DNA of 64,000 nt from Coniella vitis. Its lineage: Eukaryota > Ascomycota > Sordariomycetes > Diaporthales > Schizoparmaceae. Below the pieces are notes generated by a model that was not told the DNA's origin, ran no database searches, and was given only the letters and a program-made list of their open reading frames with translations. The position numbers and the translations under genes were made by a program. The stretch is taken from contig WUJK01000001.1 of NCBI GenBank assembly GCA_011317545.1, positions 3,205,001-3,269,000 on the forward strand, in the 5' to 3' direction. Every line of letters begins with the position of its first letter. The first letter of the stretch is position 1. Below, one piece after another: positions 25,779-36,574 of this stretch.

Positions 25779-26999
25779 TTAGGCCTGCCCAAAGAGCAGG
25801 GGCAGGCCGCGCTTCTTGTTGCGGCGCTCGGCACGGCTCTTGCGGAAGCGGTTCTTGCTGGCAGCAATGGCAAAGCTGCTGCCGCTGCCGCTGCAGGAAG
25901 TGCCATCAGCCACAGACATGGCGACTGACCACTCGCCGGATGCGCAGACCTGGTACGAGGTCGAGTCCAGGCAGACGTAGTCGCCCTCGTCCGAGCACTC
26001 ACCCGTCTGTGTGCCGCTGCTCGAAGACGAAGACGTAGTCGATCCAGTCGCAGACGAGCCAGCGGCCGAGATGGTCGTGGTGGTCAAAGCGGTCGAGGTC
26101 GCGGTCGAGGTGGCTGCGGGAGCAACTGCAGTGACGCTGGCCTCGGAGGTCTCGGCAGCCGAGGTGGGGGCAGCAGCACCCGAGGTAGCAAACACACCTC
26201 CGGCACCGGCACTATCGGCGGTGGCAGAGGCCGCGACGCTCGCAGCAGTGGCGGTGGCTGTTGCGCTCGAGCTGCTGTCGTCACTCACACCCACGGTGCA
26301 GTCACCGGTGGGGGTTCCCCAGGCAGTGGTGGCGCCATTGAGCTTCTGCACAACATCGCCAGGCTCAGGGAAGACCAGGTCAGTGTCAGCGGGCGTGTGG
26401 CAAGTGTCAGCATCGTCGTCGAGGTTGGCGACAAACATGTCCGGCAGAGCGTCGTAGTTGGACTTGTCGCCAGAGGTACCCGTGAGGGTGATGGGAGCGC
26501 ACTGCATGTACATCTCGCGGTTGCCGACCTTGTTGAACCAAGTCCAGGCAATGACGGCCTTACCGGTGGGAATGTCGTCAGGGATGGTGAAGTTGTACGT
26601 GTACGGGTCAGCAGCAGTGGCCGAGGTGTCATCACCCAGGTTTCCAGCAGTGTCGCGAGCGACGCAACCGCCCTCGATGGAGGTGATGACCTTGAAGACA
26701 CTGCTCGAGGTGGGGTTCTCGTCGTAGGTGATGGAGATCTGGCAACTGCCACCACCGTGGACACTCTGGCCCTCAAAGGCAAGAGGCTGGTCCGAGCCAA
26801 GGGCCATCTCGGTGGCACCCTCTCCTTCCACGGTGTCGGTGCTGTAGGTCACGGAGCCCGTGGCTTGGCAGGGGAAGTCGCTGGAGGAGATGGGGCCGTT
26901 GGTGGCCGAGGGCGTGGCGAAACGGGCCGGGGTGGCCAGGAACATGTGGGCGTGAGCCACGGCGGCAAAACCGCAAAGAGCGGCAACGTTGAACATCAT
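25779..26999 (-). CDS. AA11-type lytic polysaccharide monooxygenase with C-terminal X278-like module
   Basis: Secreted copper enzyme expected to cut chitin oxidatively. Single exon, 406 residues. A signal peptide of 17 residues ends AHA, exposing His18 as the N-terminal copper ligand; the second brace histidine is probably His81 (SVHGGGSCQ), and Tyr164 in the motif WTWFNKVGNREMYMQCAP is the likely axial tyrosine. The catalytic domain ends near residue 235. A Ser/Thr/Ala linker (about 240-332) follows, then a Cys-containing module (334-370, DEGDYVCLDSTSYQVC) like the X278 domain attached to many AA11 enzymes. The last 26 residues carry a very basic tail, KNRFRKSRAERRNKKRG, unexpected in a secreted enzyme. 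Met2 could also serve as start, but the first ATG has the better context (AAG before it). Confidence 0.88.
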   Translation of the reverse strand: MMFNVAALCGFAAVAHAHMFLATPARFATPSATNGPISSSDFPCQATGSVTYSTDTVEGEGATEMALGSDQPLAFEGQSVHGGGSCQISITYDENPTSSSVFKVITSIEGGCVARDTAGNLGDDTSATAADPYTYNFTIPDDIPTGKAVIAWTWFNKVGNREMYMQCAPITLTGTSGDKSNYDALPDMFVANLDDDADTCHTPADTDLVFPEPGDVVQKLNGATTAWGTPTGDCTVGVSDDSSSSATATATAASVAASATADSAGAGGVFATSGAAAPTSAAETSEASVTAVAPAATSTATSTALTTTTISAAGSSATGSTTSSSSSSGTQTGECSDEGDYVCLDSTSYQVCASGEWSVAMSVADGTSCSGSGSSFAIAASKNRFRKSRAERRNKKRGLPLLFGQA

Positions 27000-27156
27000 C
27001 TTGATATATTTGGGTGAGTGAGTGCGTTGAGAAGTGTGTATGTTGCTTTCGTTCCAGACGAAATGGCAGTTTTGTGGGCTGGATATGGAGTCTGTTAGTT
27101 GGCTTGCTCGGTTTTGCTGGGCTGGTCTACCCCGATCTGATCTGCCTTGCCCAACT

Positions 27157-27163
27157 CTTTATA
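27157..27163 (-). promoter_or_regulatory. TATA box of the AA11 gene
   Basis: On the minus strand TATAAAG stands about 160 bp before the start codon, followed by a leader that ends CACCCAAATATATCAAG before ATG. Position and sequence fit a core promoter element. Confidence 0.5.
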
Positions 27164-30100
27164 GACGATTCTGAGGCCCAAGTGTATAGGCAACAATGAT
27201 AGACAGAAAGGGTATTGTGTATCGTCAAAAGGCTTACCTCAGAGGCTTTGTGGCAGTCAAGGAGGCTTATCACAAAGGGATTGTCTCTGCACAGCACAAA
27301 ACACACAATAGCTTTGTTGAATGGATGGGGCTTCTTTGTGGAGAAAGAACAAGGAGTGGTATGCACCAGGCAGGATTGAGTGAAGTAAGAAAACAAAGAA
27401 GAATTGAAAAGCCAACAAGGAGTGAATGGCTGCTTCAGTCTTCTGCACAAGACGAGTGAATGATGGTGATAATGGAGAGGGAGAGTGAGTGAAACGCGAG
27501 CCCAGATCCAGCAGAAGATGTTTATATATCTATTTCCATGATCGGCAGAGTATATGGGACTATGCATGGCATAGCAGGTGGGTGGGTTTTTTGGTTTTTC
27601 TTTTTCTTTTCCTGGGGACGAACAGAGAGCAAGGCAACGCAATGCCGACTGACTGGCTGGCTGGCTGGCTGGTGGAGGATCGTGGCTGGCCCCAATGCCA
27701 GATACAGGGAGGAGGAGGCCCTCGGCAGCTAGCCAGTAGGCGGTGGGTGCGGCGTCCATGAGTCTGCACCTGCAACGTACTACTACGGTACATGTATTTA
27801 CAGCGGGTCCCCCGCTGGCATTGGCATAGCGCTGCCCAGGGTGCAGGGGCCGGGAGCAGGGGGGCAGCCGCTGCGCCAGAAGCGAACGGCAGGCCCTGAT
27901 AGGCTGTGCCTGGCTCTGCACAGCGGTAGCATGTTTCGGAGTTGCTCAACGACAGGCAAGACGCCGTGCTGCCAGTGGCCGGGAGTCAGACATGGCGCGC
28001 TGCACACCACCAGCCCTGTTAGCCCCAGTTAGCCCAGTTAGTGCCAGTCGCCTGCTGCAGCGCCCCTTGTGCCCCTGACTAGAGCTTGTTCAGGCACAGG
28101 ACGGCCGCCCCAAATGGGAAGTGCATCCATTCCTTGTTCCCACTCGGCTCCCACGGTGGCGATGCATGCTATATAAATAAGTACATGGCAGGATACGATG
28201 TACATGGTGAGCAGCCATGCACTCGGGCGTAGGTACATGCGAGCTTTCGGTCCGCAGGATCTGCCATGGTCTGCCTGGCTGGGCAAAATAAAGGGTCTCT
28301 GTGCATACGACTTGATACTATGACAGCCACGAGCGCCGCAAGGGAGGCAGAGGAGCGCCTTTCGACAAGTCCATGATGGTGGCCCGTTTGTTCATTCATC
28401 CGTACTCTGCTCACTGCTAGCTACTATGTACATGAGTCGTGGTCAGCGGCATGGGGGCGAGACTGACGAAAGGCCGGCGGTGGTTCCGTCTGTTTCCTTG
28501 GGGCGGCGGCGATACGGCGAAACTGTGTATTCCAACATTGTCGACTGGCGCATCGTCCGTCTCTGGTCCAAGAGATCCACCGTGCTGGTTCAGCCGTCGC
28601 TGCAGCCGGCCCGAGAAAGGATCCAGACTTGCTTGATGAACGGCAGTCATGTTTCGCCCTCAGGGGCACCGCCATGAGGCAGCCTTGAGTGGTGAGTGGC
28701 TGCCAGCGTCAACGACAACGGCGACGACAGACAGCATTGGCGTGTTGAGGAAAAGCGCTCCAGGGATGCTGCCGGTTGCCCCTCCAGGGCTGAGCCGCTA
28801 CTGGTGCGCGCAAGCTGTCAGGGGCGCACAGGGCAAGCCAGCGGCTGCCTTAGCACTCGTACCCCTACCCAGAGAGGCAACCAACCACCAGCACTGGAGG
28901 CCCCCAAGCACTGAAGCCCATGCAGGCATGTACGTCCATGGTACCTGCCGACGCACACGTCCCCCCCTGACAGCGTGTGACGGAAAAGTCTGCCGCGGGG
29001 CAAACGATAGGCGCCTGGCCGACGTAAGAATGCAAGGCACGCGGCTTCGCTCACACCACACCCAAAGACGAACGAACGAGCAAGCCACGACAACCTGCCA
29101 ACTGAAACAAAAGGGCAAGAGACGTGCAAGACAAGCTCAAAGAACACAGCCGAGCATCCGGTTTGCTTCCACCACAACCACCGCCACAATACACACACGG
29201 TAGCATTGAGCTCGCGATCACATGCGGTGCGGCCACCGCTCGACCAGCGCGCGATGGAGGCAACAAACACCAAGAATACCCCACAGCCGTGATGCTTGAG
29301 TCGAGCTGTGCGGCACAGGGGAGAGAAAGAAAGGATGAGGGGCAACCTGGGGGGGGGGGGGCAAACATATCGGCCCAGAATAGCGTCTTGACGGCGGGGT
29401 TGCCTAGCGACTCGACATCGTATGTGGAGGAGTGGCTGACTGCTCTATGTGATGGCAGTTTGCTTGCAGGATCGATCCCCGTCGACAATCGCTCCACGCC
29501 CCCTGCGCCTCGGTGAGCAGAAGACGTACACAGATGACGAGAGATGGCATTCTGCATTTGCCTTCTAGTTGCGGCCCCGCCTCGGGCTGTTTGGCCAGCC
29601 AGAGCCAAACTAACTATTATACAACGCCCAAGCAAAATACTGCGATATTTGTACCCGCGGAAGCTGCGTACTTCTAGTGTTGAGGGGGCCAGTGTGGGTG
29701 TGGGGCGCATGGCACGTTTCAAAACGCTGGGCCAATGCGCTACCGTCGTTTGCTCCTATTCACCGGCTACTTTGTCCCGAGAGCATTGTCGATCGCGCTT
29801 TTCTGCTACCTGCCAGTCTGTGTGGGATCGTCAGGGTCAAGATCTCGTCACACTACGGTGTAAACACCCTAGCACCCACCTCGGAGTGCGCGCACAGAGT
29901 CCTATGTGCATGGCTACATAGTACAGAAAGCTCAGGTCAGACCGTGTCGTTGCAGAGGCTTGACGAGTAAGTCAAAGAGAGTGCTTGTCGATAACAAAGA
30001 GTGGTCATGCACCGCTCGGTACGGACGGACGAAAAGGACAAACGGACTGACACGCAGCCAGCCTGCTTGAACTGTATGCATAGTATTCACAGGGATGTTT

Positions 30101-31218
30101 GCTTTTGCGAAAACGCGGTGACGCTGTCCTGGATGGTTTTCCTTTTTTCTGTTTTTCCATCCAGATTTTTCTTTCTTCTTTCTTTTGACGTACGCTGTGA
30201 CGGTAGGCCAAAGCTAATTCAAACCTAGGGAGGTTGTCTCTTGCAAAGGACTTTACCACATTAGGTTCAAGCTTAACAAGCTTACACTCTTACCAACAGC
30301 GCTGCGCTAGCTACTGGTGATGTTTACAGATAGGACCACAAGTTGTGATCCAACTATATTCCTCTTCGCGGCTATTGCGCCTACTCGGATGTGGCAGTTT
30401 TGCTCAGTCTAGCACAAAGGCCTCTGCTATGTATAGCGAGCACAGCCATTAAATTGGAGTTGGCGGATAGGATCTGACAAGCACGTACTTCTGCGGGTTC
30501 AGTGGGCACAAATCGCTGTTCCTTGGTGCCATTGGCGGGATCGTGGGATTCAGCAACAACACGGTTACTTCTCTGTATCCACTCAAAGAGCAACAGGGAA
30601 TCCGATCTGCAAGCTGGACATCAGAAAACATCTCTACATCGTGGCCCATTGCTGGCGGTCGTGAAGAGGCGATCAAGTGCCCTACAACCACAGCTTGACT
30701 CTTATCTGCCAACCCAAGTCGTTGTGTTCCTTCTGGGACGCAGAACAAGCGAACATCTACGGCCCTTCTCTCACATGGATCTGTTTTGGGCCAAACAGAG
30801 AGCTGGCCTTGCGCCCTGCACATGATGGACGCAAATGCCGCACTCAAGTGCCTTTTCGTTATTTGCACGTCTTTCACCATTGGTTCCGTGCATAGACTGA
30901 ACCTTATCATGACCGTCTCTGGCGAGTTCTTTGTACAAGGCAAAAACTCGAAACTTCCATTTCCTTCGGTGCAGACAGCTACTACATACATTGCATGTTC
31001 CCGTTTGGGATCATCCCAGCTTCGTTCGCAGATTTTCAAGGCGATCCGGAAATGTGCAGACAGGTATCCGATACTTGCAACTCTGTGTGTACATATGCAC
31101 CTATACACCGATCTTCACACGTACTTCTACAGATTTGGAGTACCGTCCAGGGTGGATGGTTGGGCAGTGCACGCTTGTAACGCTCGGCCTGTTTGTGCGA
31201 CTGGTCATGAGGGCGCAG

Positions 31219-31260
<42 letters not shown>
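31219..31260. repeat. Compound (TC)n(TG)n microsatellite
   Basis: A TC tract runs directly into a TG tract of similar length and is followed by GAGAGAGAGA. Confidence 0.9.
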
Positions 31261-31268
<8 letters not shown>

Positions 31269-31668
31269 AGAGAGAAAGATCGTGCACATCTCGGATTACT
31301 AGTTTCGCAGAGAAGACTCTCGACCGACTCGTTGGTAATCTTGGACATTCGTTCGCATTTGTCTCGTACTGGTTGCTTCACCTGCGTTTGTCTTAACCAG
31401 AAATCATGTTCATCAAAGTGACAGTCGAACACCAAATATGCATCCGTGGTGTACCTGCATTAGTGAGAAAGAAAAAGATTGTACAACATGATAATCTGTA
31501 GACCTGCACGTCTATGTTCGTCTCTAACCGGAGAGGTCGCCTGTATCATGAGGACACGCCGTGCAAGTGTTTCGGCATCGGCAATCGGCTGGCTGCATTG
31601 ATTGACCTGCGTTTTTTCTTTCCAGTGGCGACCTCTCGTCCACAAGGTCGGGCAGAGCCGAGAAAGGC

Positions 31669-31669
<1 letters not shown>

Positions 31670-31700
<31 letters not shown>
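31670..31700. repeat. A31 homopolymer
   Basis: Uninterrupted run of 31 A on the + strand in gene-free DNA. Confidence 0.95.
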
Positions 31701-31702
<2 letters not shown>

Positions 31703-32944
31703 TCACGTCAACAGTATCTACGTATCCATGCTGATCTTCTGGGGGGGCCTATTTTCTTGGCGGTTTGGAGCAAATCCACGGAGAAGCAAAAATTGTTGGC
31801 AACGGTCATGAATAGCACGCACGACACGACCTTGAATAATGTTCATGCATGGAAAACAATCTTCTGGTTAGACTTGTTGAAGTTTTATTCTTTGGTTGTG
31901 TGTGTGTGTGTGTGTGGATGCGGTGTTTATTGGTCTAGCTTTATTGACGTTTGGATGGTTGGTTTTTTTTTTTCCTTTTTTTTTTTTTTTCTTGGCGAGT
32001 CGACTGACTAAAACTTGGCACTTCATGACTTGCGACAGAACAATGGCAACACCCCAATCTAGAACAATCCTATGTATGCTTTTAGCGTCTTGGTGGTGGT
32101 GGTGATGGTGATGGTGGGGGGCGTAGCGCTGCACGACACGTGGAAGAAGGGTTCAGGTAGAAACCTAAAATAAAAAAGATGGCGAAGAAGAAAAAAGGAA
32201 AAAAAAAAAAAGAAAGAAAGAAAAAAAAAAAACCAGAAAAGGACGAGGTTGGCAAAACGCTCCATACACTAACTTTTCCTCCGCTCATTCATCCATCACC
32301 ACATCCATCCCGTGATCGGCTAAATCGACAAATGTGTATATGTGTCGTTGGAGCAAGTCATGGGTTTGCACCGAATCATGACGTGAGCATGGATTCACCT
32401 GACGAACAAGTTTTTTCTTTTCTTTTTCTTCTTTTTTTTTCCCTTCCTTTGCTACCCAATCTACATACCGGGATATCTTCCGACTACAGCCGAGGTGTGA
32501 GGAGGAGCACTCGCACACAAATGCCATCCATCTGTCGCTGCTTTCTCCTCGAGTGACGAGCCTTCACTAGGCCACATTGGAATAGTAAAAAAAATCCCAA
32601 ATCAATCCAATTCATTCTTCAGGTCGTGTGTCTATGTCCCTGTCTCGCACCTTCTAACTCTATCACGTACACACATAAAAGAGAAGCAAAGCGTGGCCGT
32701 CTGGGGCTGTCTGTGTATGTATATTGGAACCAGAATCCCCCCAAGTGTCATTCCATTCGCGCTCCCTCTGCCCCGAAAAAAAGGAAAAGAAAAGGAGACA
32801 AGAAAAAAGATCGATGTCATCCATCTTTTGCTCTGTCCCTTGAAGCCCCCTTCTGTCACGTCTGCGTGGTCTTTACACAGCTGCCGAGACGCTTGCCACA
32901 TCACCGGGCTCACAGTCTGTGATTTTGTGTCGTGTCCCATCCGG

Positions 32945-33588
32945 TTAGCCTTTTTCCTCTTCTTCTTTTGCCAGCTCATACATACGGCCATGGCGATGGC
33001 AAGTGTAAACTGTCCACACAAGCACTAACAAGAAGGAGAAGGAGAAAAGAAAGAACAAGCACCCACCTTCAAACACATAACCAGCACGCGTCCACAACTT
33101 GAGCTTGTCGCGCTTGAACTCGGCAAAGTCCCACTCGCGGGTCTCGAGGTCCTCCTTGGCAAGGAAGACGTACGAGTCGGCGGCCACCTGCTCGCCCTCG
33201 ACGTTGCCCTCGCCCTGCTCGTTGCCGACCTTGGTCAGGAGAGTCGGCTGCACTGGGCGGCGGTCATATTGAGATCCTTCACTGTTACAAGATCGTCAGA
33301 GATGAAGAAAGAAAGAAAGAAAGAAAGAAAAAAGAAAACTAACAAGTAATCCAGCTTTTCCAAATTGGCCGTCGTCAAGCCACTCACCACCATGCCAAAA
33401 ACACAGTGCTCGGCATCCTCCACCATGCCCGGGTAGTCTGCACCGCGGACGCGCCGGCGGCAGTAGCCATGCAGCACGGCGGGCGCAAAGGTGTGCATGG
33501 CCTTGATTTCCTTGGGCGGGCTGCGGTCATTGTAGCAGACCGAGTAGAAGATTTGAGGCTCCATCTGTTGTGCAGCGTGTGCCGCCAT
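32945..33588 (-). CDS. AIG2-like (gamma-glutamylcyclotransferase-fold) protein
   Basis: Small cytosolic protein of the GGCT/AIG2 fold; such enzymes cyclise gamma-glutamyl amines or peptides to 5-oxoproline, but the substrate here is unknown. Exon 1 is 33588-33344; a 62-nt intron (GTTAGT..ACAG, branch CTGAC) joins it to 33281. Seen: QIFYSVCY in the place of the YGTL-type loop, HGYCRRRVRGADYPG, and LDYFEGSQYDRRPV across the splice, whose glutamate (Glu83) is the expected catalytic base. The frame then runs to the stop at 32945, giving 193 residues. A possible second intron, 33010-33066 (57 nt, GTGGGT..ACAG, no clear branch site), would shorten the product to 174 residues and remove a hydrophobic stretch. 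Met9 (MEPQIF) is an alternative start. Confidence 0.85.
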
Positions 33589-34742
33589 CGTTGCAGATGG
33601 CGGAGTCCATGTCAGCTTTCGTTCTTGTCCGTTCTCCCACCCCCTTTTTAGAAAGTCTCTCTTTCTCCCCTTGGAAGTCCTTTTTGTGTCTCTCCCCTCG
33701 ACACATTTCAAGACTAGTTTGGGCATCCCAAGTTTTCATTACAATACTCTTCTTGACTTCTCACCTGGGAACCAAGTATATAGGAAGTTATAAAGAAGAA
33801 GAAGAAGAAGAAGAAGAAGAAGAAGAAGAAAAGCATACCAGAGTGCCTATGTAATGAAAGCATTTGTTAGCATTCTCTCCCCGTCCTCACGGCCCCAGAT
33901 GGGAAAGCTTGGAGCAAAAAAAGTGATTGAGCGCACCATAAAAGAAGCCCGAATAGGTCTTGTCGGATTCGCCGAGGCCAGCCATTTTTCTTTTTCCTTG
34001 TTTGGTTGTTGGAAAAGAAGAAGATCCACTGGGCGTATTCCTCGACGCCGCTGTTGACCGATGCGTTTGTGTGAGATGGGAGGGGTTCTGGAAAGCTTCA
34101 ATTAGTACGCAAGTAATTCGACAGGCTGGCTGAGCTTGGGGTGTGGTGGAGAAAGGCCGGACGGATATGCCAGAGGGAGAGGAGGGCAAGTCCTCACTTT
34201 TTACCTGCCTTGGTTTTCCAGGCGCAGTACTTGTGAATCAAACACTGTGGTCAGTCAGTCAGTCAGTCAGTCTTTTTGCCCTCTTCTCGTTTGCTGGCGC
34301 AATCAAGACAAACGGAATTCTGCGTTGCTGGCAGGCTGGCGCATCAAAGAGATGCATCAAGGTAGAAGAAAACAGGCAGGGCACAAAGAGATCAACCGGC
34401 AACGTGCCTGGTGGGTGTCTTGCCTATGCGCAGCCAAGCAAACGCTGGTGCCAAGTAAGGAGCTCTTGATAAGCGGTTCCCGCCGTGATCGGCGCGCTGG
34501 CTTGTTTGGGTGTGATTTGGCACAGCAACCAAGACAGGCAGATAGAGATACAAACACCACCACCACCAACAACAACAGACATCACACAAGATCAGGCAGG
34601 GTTGATGAGGAGAAAGCAAGTTGTTGGACTCTATAGTATGATGAACACACAGACATAGCATGCAATCACAATTAGAAAGGGCCTCATCTTCCCACCCAAC
34701 AACCATGGATGGGCCGCCAAAATCCACATGCGAGCGCCCCAT
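33589..34742. other. Intergenic region between the AIG2-like gene and the NmrA-like gene
   Basis: Likely promoter of the AIG2-like gene, next to the 3' flank of the NmrA-like gene. It holds an (AGA)n microsatellite at about 33793-33832 and a (TCAG)n tract at about 34251-34272, with a single GATAAG near 34470. No gene is recognised. Confidence 0.5.
33793..33832. repeat. (AGA)n microsatellite
   Basis: About 12-13 tandem AAG/AGA trinucleotides. Confidence 0.9.
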
Positions 34743-35768
34743 TCAACCCTCCAACAACCTCTTGACAACCGCCTCCAAGCTCTCCAGATCCCCTGCCTTC
34801 AGCCCGAGCGCCTCGTTGTCTGTCTCCTCATACAACGTCCCGCCCTCGGCCCAGATCCGCCGCAGCGTCAGCACCGTAGCCTTTGCATCCCCCGCCGCCC
34901 ACGCCCGGTCCTCCGCCTCCCTCAGCCTCTGCAACGACACAGACTGCACCGCCCACTTGGCCCCGCCCGTCAGCCGCTCATACACCCCCAGCACCTCCCT
35001 CGGCGTCGTCTCAAACGAATGCACCTTGAGCGCCTTGCCCCCGCCCAAGTCCTTGCCCGCCGGCAACGCAGCCACCGCGGGCGTCCGCAGCGCAGCAACC
35101 ACCAGCCGGCCCACATCCGGCATCGTCGTAAACCCAATCCTGCCCTCGCCGTCGTCCGTCACCACCGCCGTCTTCGCAGCGACATCGTACCCGGGGAGCA
35201 GCACCTCGCGCCCATCATACGACGACGGCGGCGGCGGCGGCACCCACGACTCAAAGTACGGCCCCGTCACCACGTACGTCACATGCAAGTCCGCCTTGCG
35301 CTGCACCTCCTCGCGGATGAACCTGCGCACCGCCAGCTTCTGCTGGTGCGGCTTCTCCGTCGCGCTCGCGGGCCCGTACTCGATGTCGGTGCCGTATTCG
35401 CTGGGCAAGAACCACTTGACGCCCGGCTCGGCATCGGCCCAGCGGACGAGGTCGATTTGCTTGGCAATCGCGCCGCGACCAAACGCCGAGACCACCGTGT
35501 CGATGGCGTGGGCCTGGTAGGCGCCGCGGACGTCCGTCTCCGAGTCCGCACGGCCGGTGACGACGGCGAACCTTGGGCCCGACGAGGCGGCGGCCTTGTG
35601 CCTCCAGCTGGCGAGCAGGGCGCTCTTGTTGGCGGCTGTCTCGGGCGAGGTGAAGATGGTGATGGAAGCGAAGGCTGGCTGGGCGGCGAGGATCTGCTCG
35701 GTTATGTGTTGTCCGATGAAGCCCGTTGCGCCAAAGATGAGGATGTTGGACGCTTTGGGGGGTGCCAT
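34743..35768 (-). CDS. NmrA-like / isoflavone-reductase-like NAD(P)-binding protein
   Basis: Single-exon gene for 341 residues with an N-terminal Rossmann fold: ILIFGATGFIG, with the glycine-rich loop at residues 13-19. The later segments TVVSAFGRGAIAKQIDLV and KWFLPSEYGTDIEYG are typical of the atypical short-chain dehydrogenases related to phenylcoumaran benzylic ether and isoflavone reductases. Members either reduce small aromatic substrates or act as redox sensors like NmrA; the sequence does not say which. A proline run (VPPPPPSS) near the middle is probably a loop expansion. The coding DNA is very GC-rich with C- and G-ending codons, as expected for a well-expressed fungal gene. No cluster partners are adjacent, so a role in a biosynthetic pathway is not supported. 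Confidence 0.85.
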   Translation of the reverse strand: MAPPKASNILIFGATGFIGQHITEQILAAQPAFASITIFTSPETAANKSALLASWRHKAAASSGPRFAVVTGRADSETDVRGAYQAHAIDTVVSAFGRGAIAKQIDLVRWADAEPGVKWFLPSEYGTDIEYGPASATEKPHQQKLAVRRFIREEVQRKADLHVTYVVTGPYFESWVPPPPPSSYDGREVLLPGYDVAAKTAVVTDDGEGRIGFTTMPDVGRLVVAALRTPAVAALPAGKDLGGGKALKVHSFETTPREVLGVYERLTGGAKWAVQSVSLQRLREAEDRAWAAGDAKATVLTLRRIWAEGGTLYEETDNEALGLKAGDLESLEAVVKRLLEG

Positions 35769-36574
35769 TGTTCAAGAATATTGCAAGAATCGGGTTGTGA
35801 GCTTGAGTGTGCCTGGAATACGTCGTCAAGAGAGAGGGAGAGAGAGAGAAAGCGAAAGCAAGCTTCACCAAGACCCTCCTTATTAATACCATGTACATAG
35901 TACTTACAGCCCCTCCTTCCTTCGGCAGTTTCGGGACGTCACTTATTAATGCCTGCACGTACTTGGTACTTTCTTTGCTTGGCTGGGCTCGCAGGCAGTG
36001 CGCATCCGAGCGGGACGATTGCGCAACTGCAGCCAGAACGGGTCGCTCTTTTGGCATTACGTACGTGGTGCAGCTCATACATAGATAGTATTGTATTTTC
36101 CTGTATCGTCGTCGTACGTGCCAAGTGCATGGCAATGCGCCGCTTGATGACTGGTTGGAGGAATCTTGCTTCTAGTGAAATGCAGCAAGCCAACAAGACA
36201 ATTCGATCCCACCCCCCGCCACACCGGAGCGGACCGGGCCAGGCCAAGACGGCGGGGCGCGGGGTCCCGTGCCGTACCCGGATACGTACCCGGATACCTC
36301 CCTCGCCTCTATGGCCCCAGGGCGGAGAAGCACCAAAAACAACCATGCCATCTACCACATGTGCTATAAAACAACCCTACGTTGCAATGTCTCTCGACAC
36401 ACACAAGAAACCTCCATAATGTTCAAAAGCATGAAATAAACAAAAAAAAAAAACTCCAGGCTGAATGCAACCAACCGTACCCTGGACCCTTCAATACCGT
36501 CCGTTCCCCCGTAGACGCCGTGCCACAATGACCATGGAATCCCCTCCTCTTTCACAACAACAACACCTTTGTCA
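35769..36574. other. Upstream region of the NmrA-like gene and 3' flank of the APC/C subunit gene
   Basis: No coding sequence recognised. The 9-bp word TACATAGTA occurs at 35894-35902, about 125 bp before the NmrA-like start codon, next to a GA-rich tract at about 35830-35850. Confidence 0.45.

Larger units (their letters stand above)
27000..32944. other. 6-kb region without a recognised gene
   Basis: This includes the AA11 promoter and then about 5 kb in which no frame looks like a known protein. It contains (CTGG)n at about 27655-27673, TACTATGTA at 28422-28430, G12 at about 29349-29360, TACATAGTA at 29915-29923, a compound (TC)n(TG)n at about 31219-31260, A31 at 31670-31700 and many short A/T tracts up to 32240. 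Overlapping frames on both strands at 30449-31421 (219 and 211 codons) are the longest in the middle; they share the same DNA and neither resembles anything I know. It may contain noncoding transcripts or decayed mobile DNA, but nothing is demonstrable by eye. Confidence 0.55.

Noticed and set aside
30449..31421. Opposed frames of 219 (-) and 211 (+) codons
   Set aside because: They overlap each other, run into a TC/TG repeat and show no domain or convincing codon bias; kept only as part of the gene-free block.
34728..35900. 390-codon and 286-codon + strand frames
   Set aside because: They mirror the GC-rich NmrA-like gene and have Arg/His/Ser-rich shadow composition.
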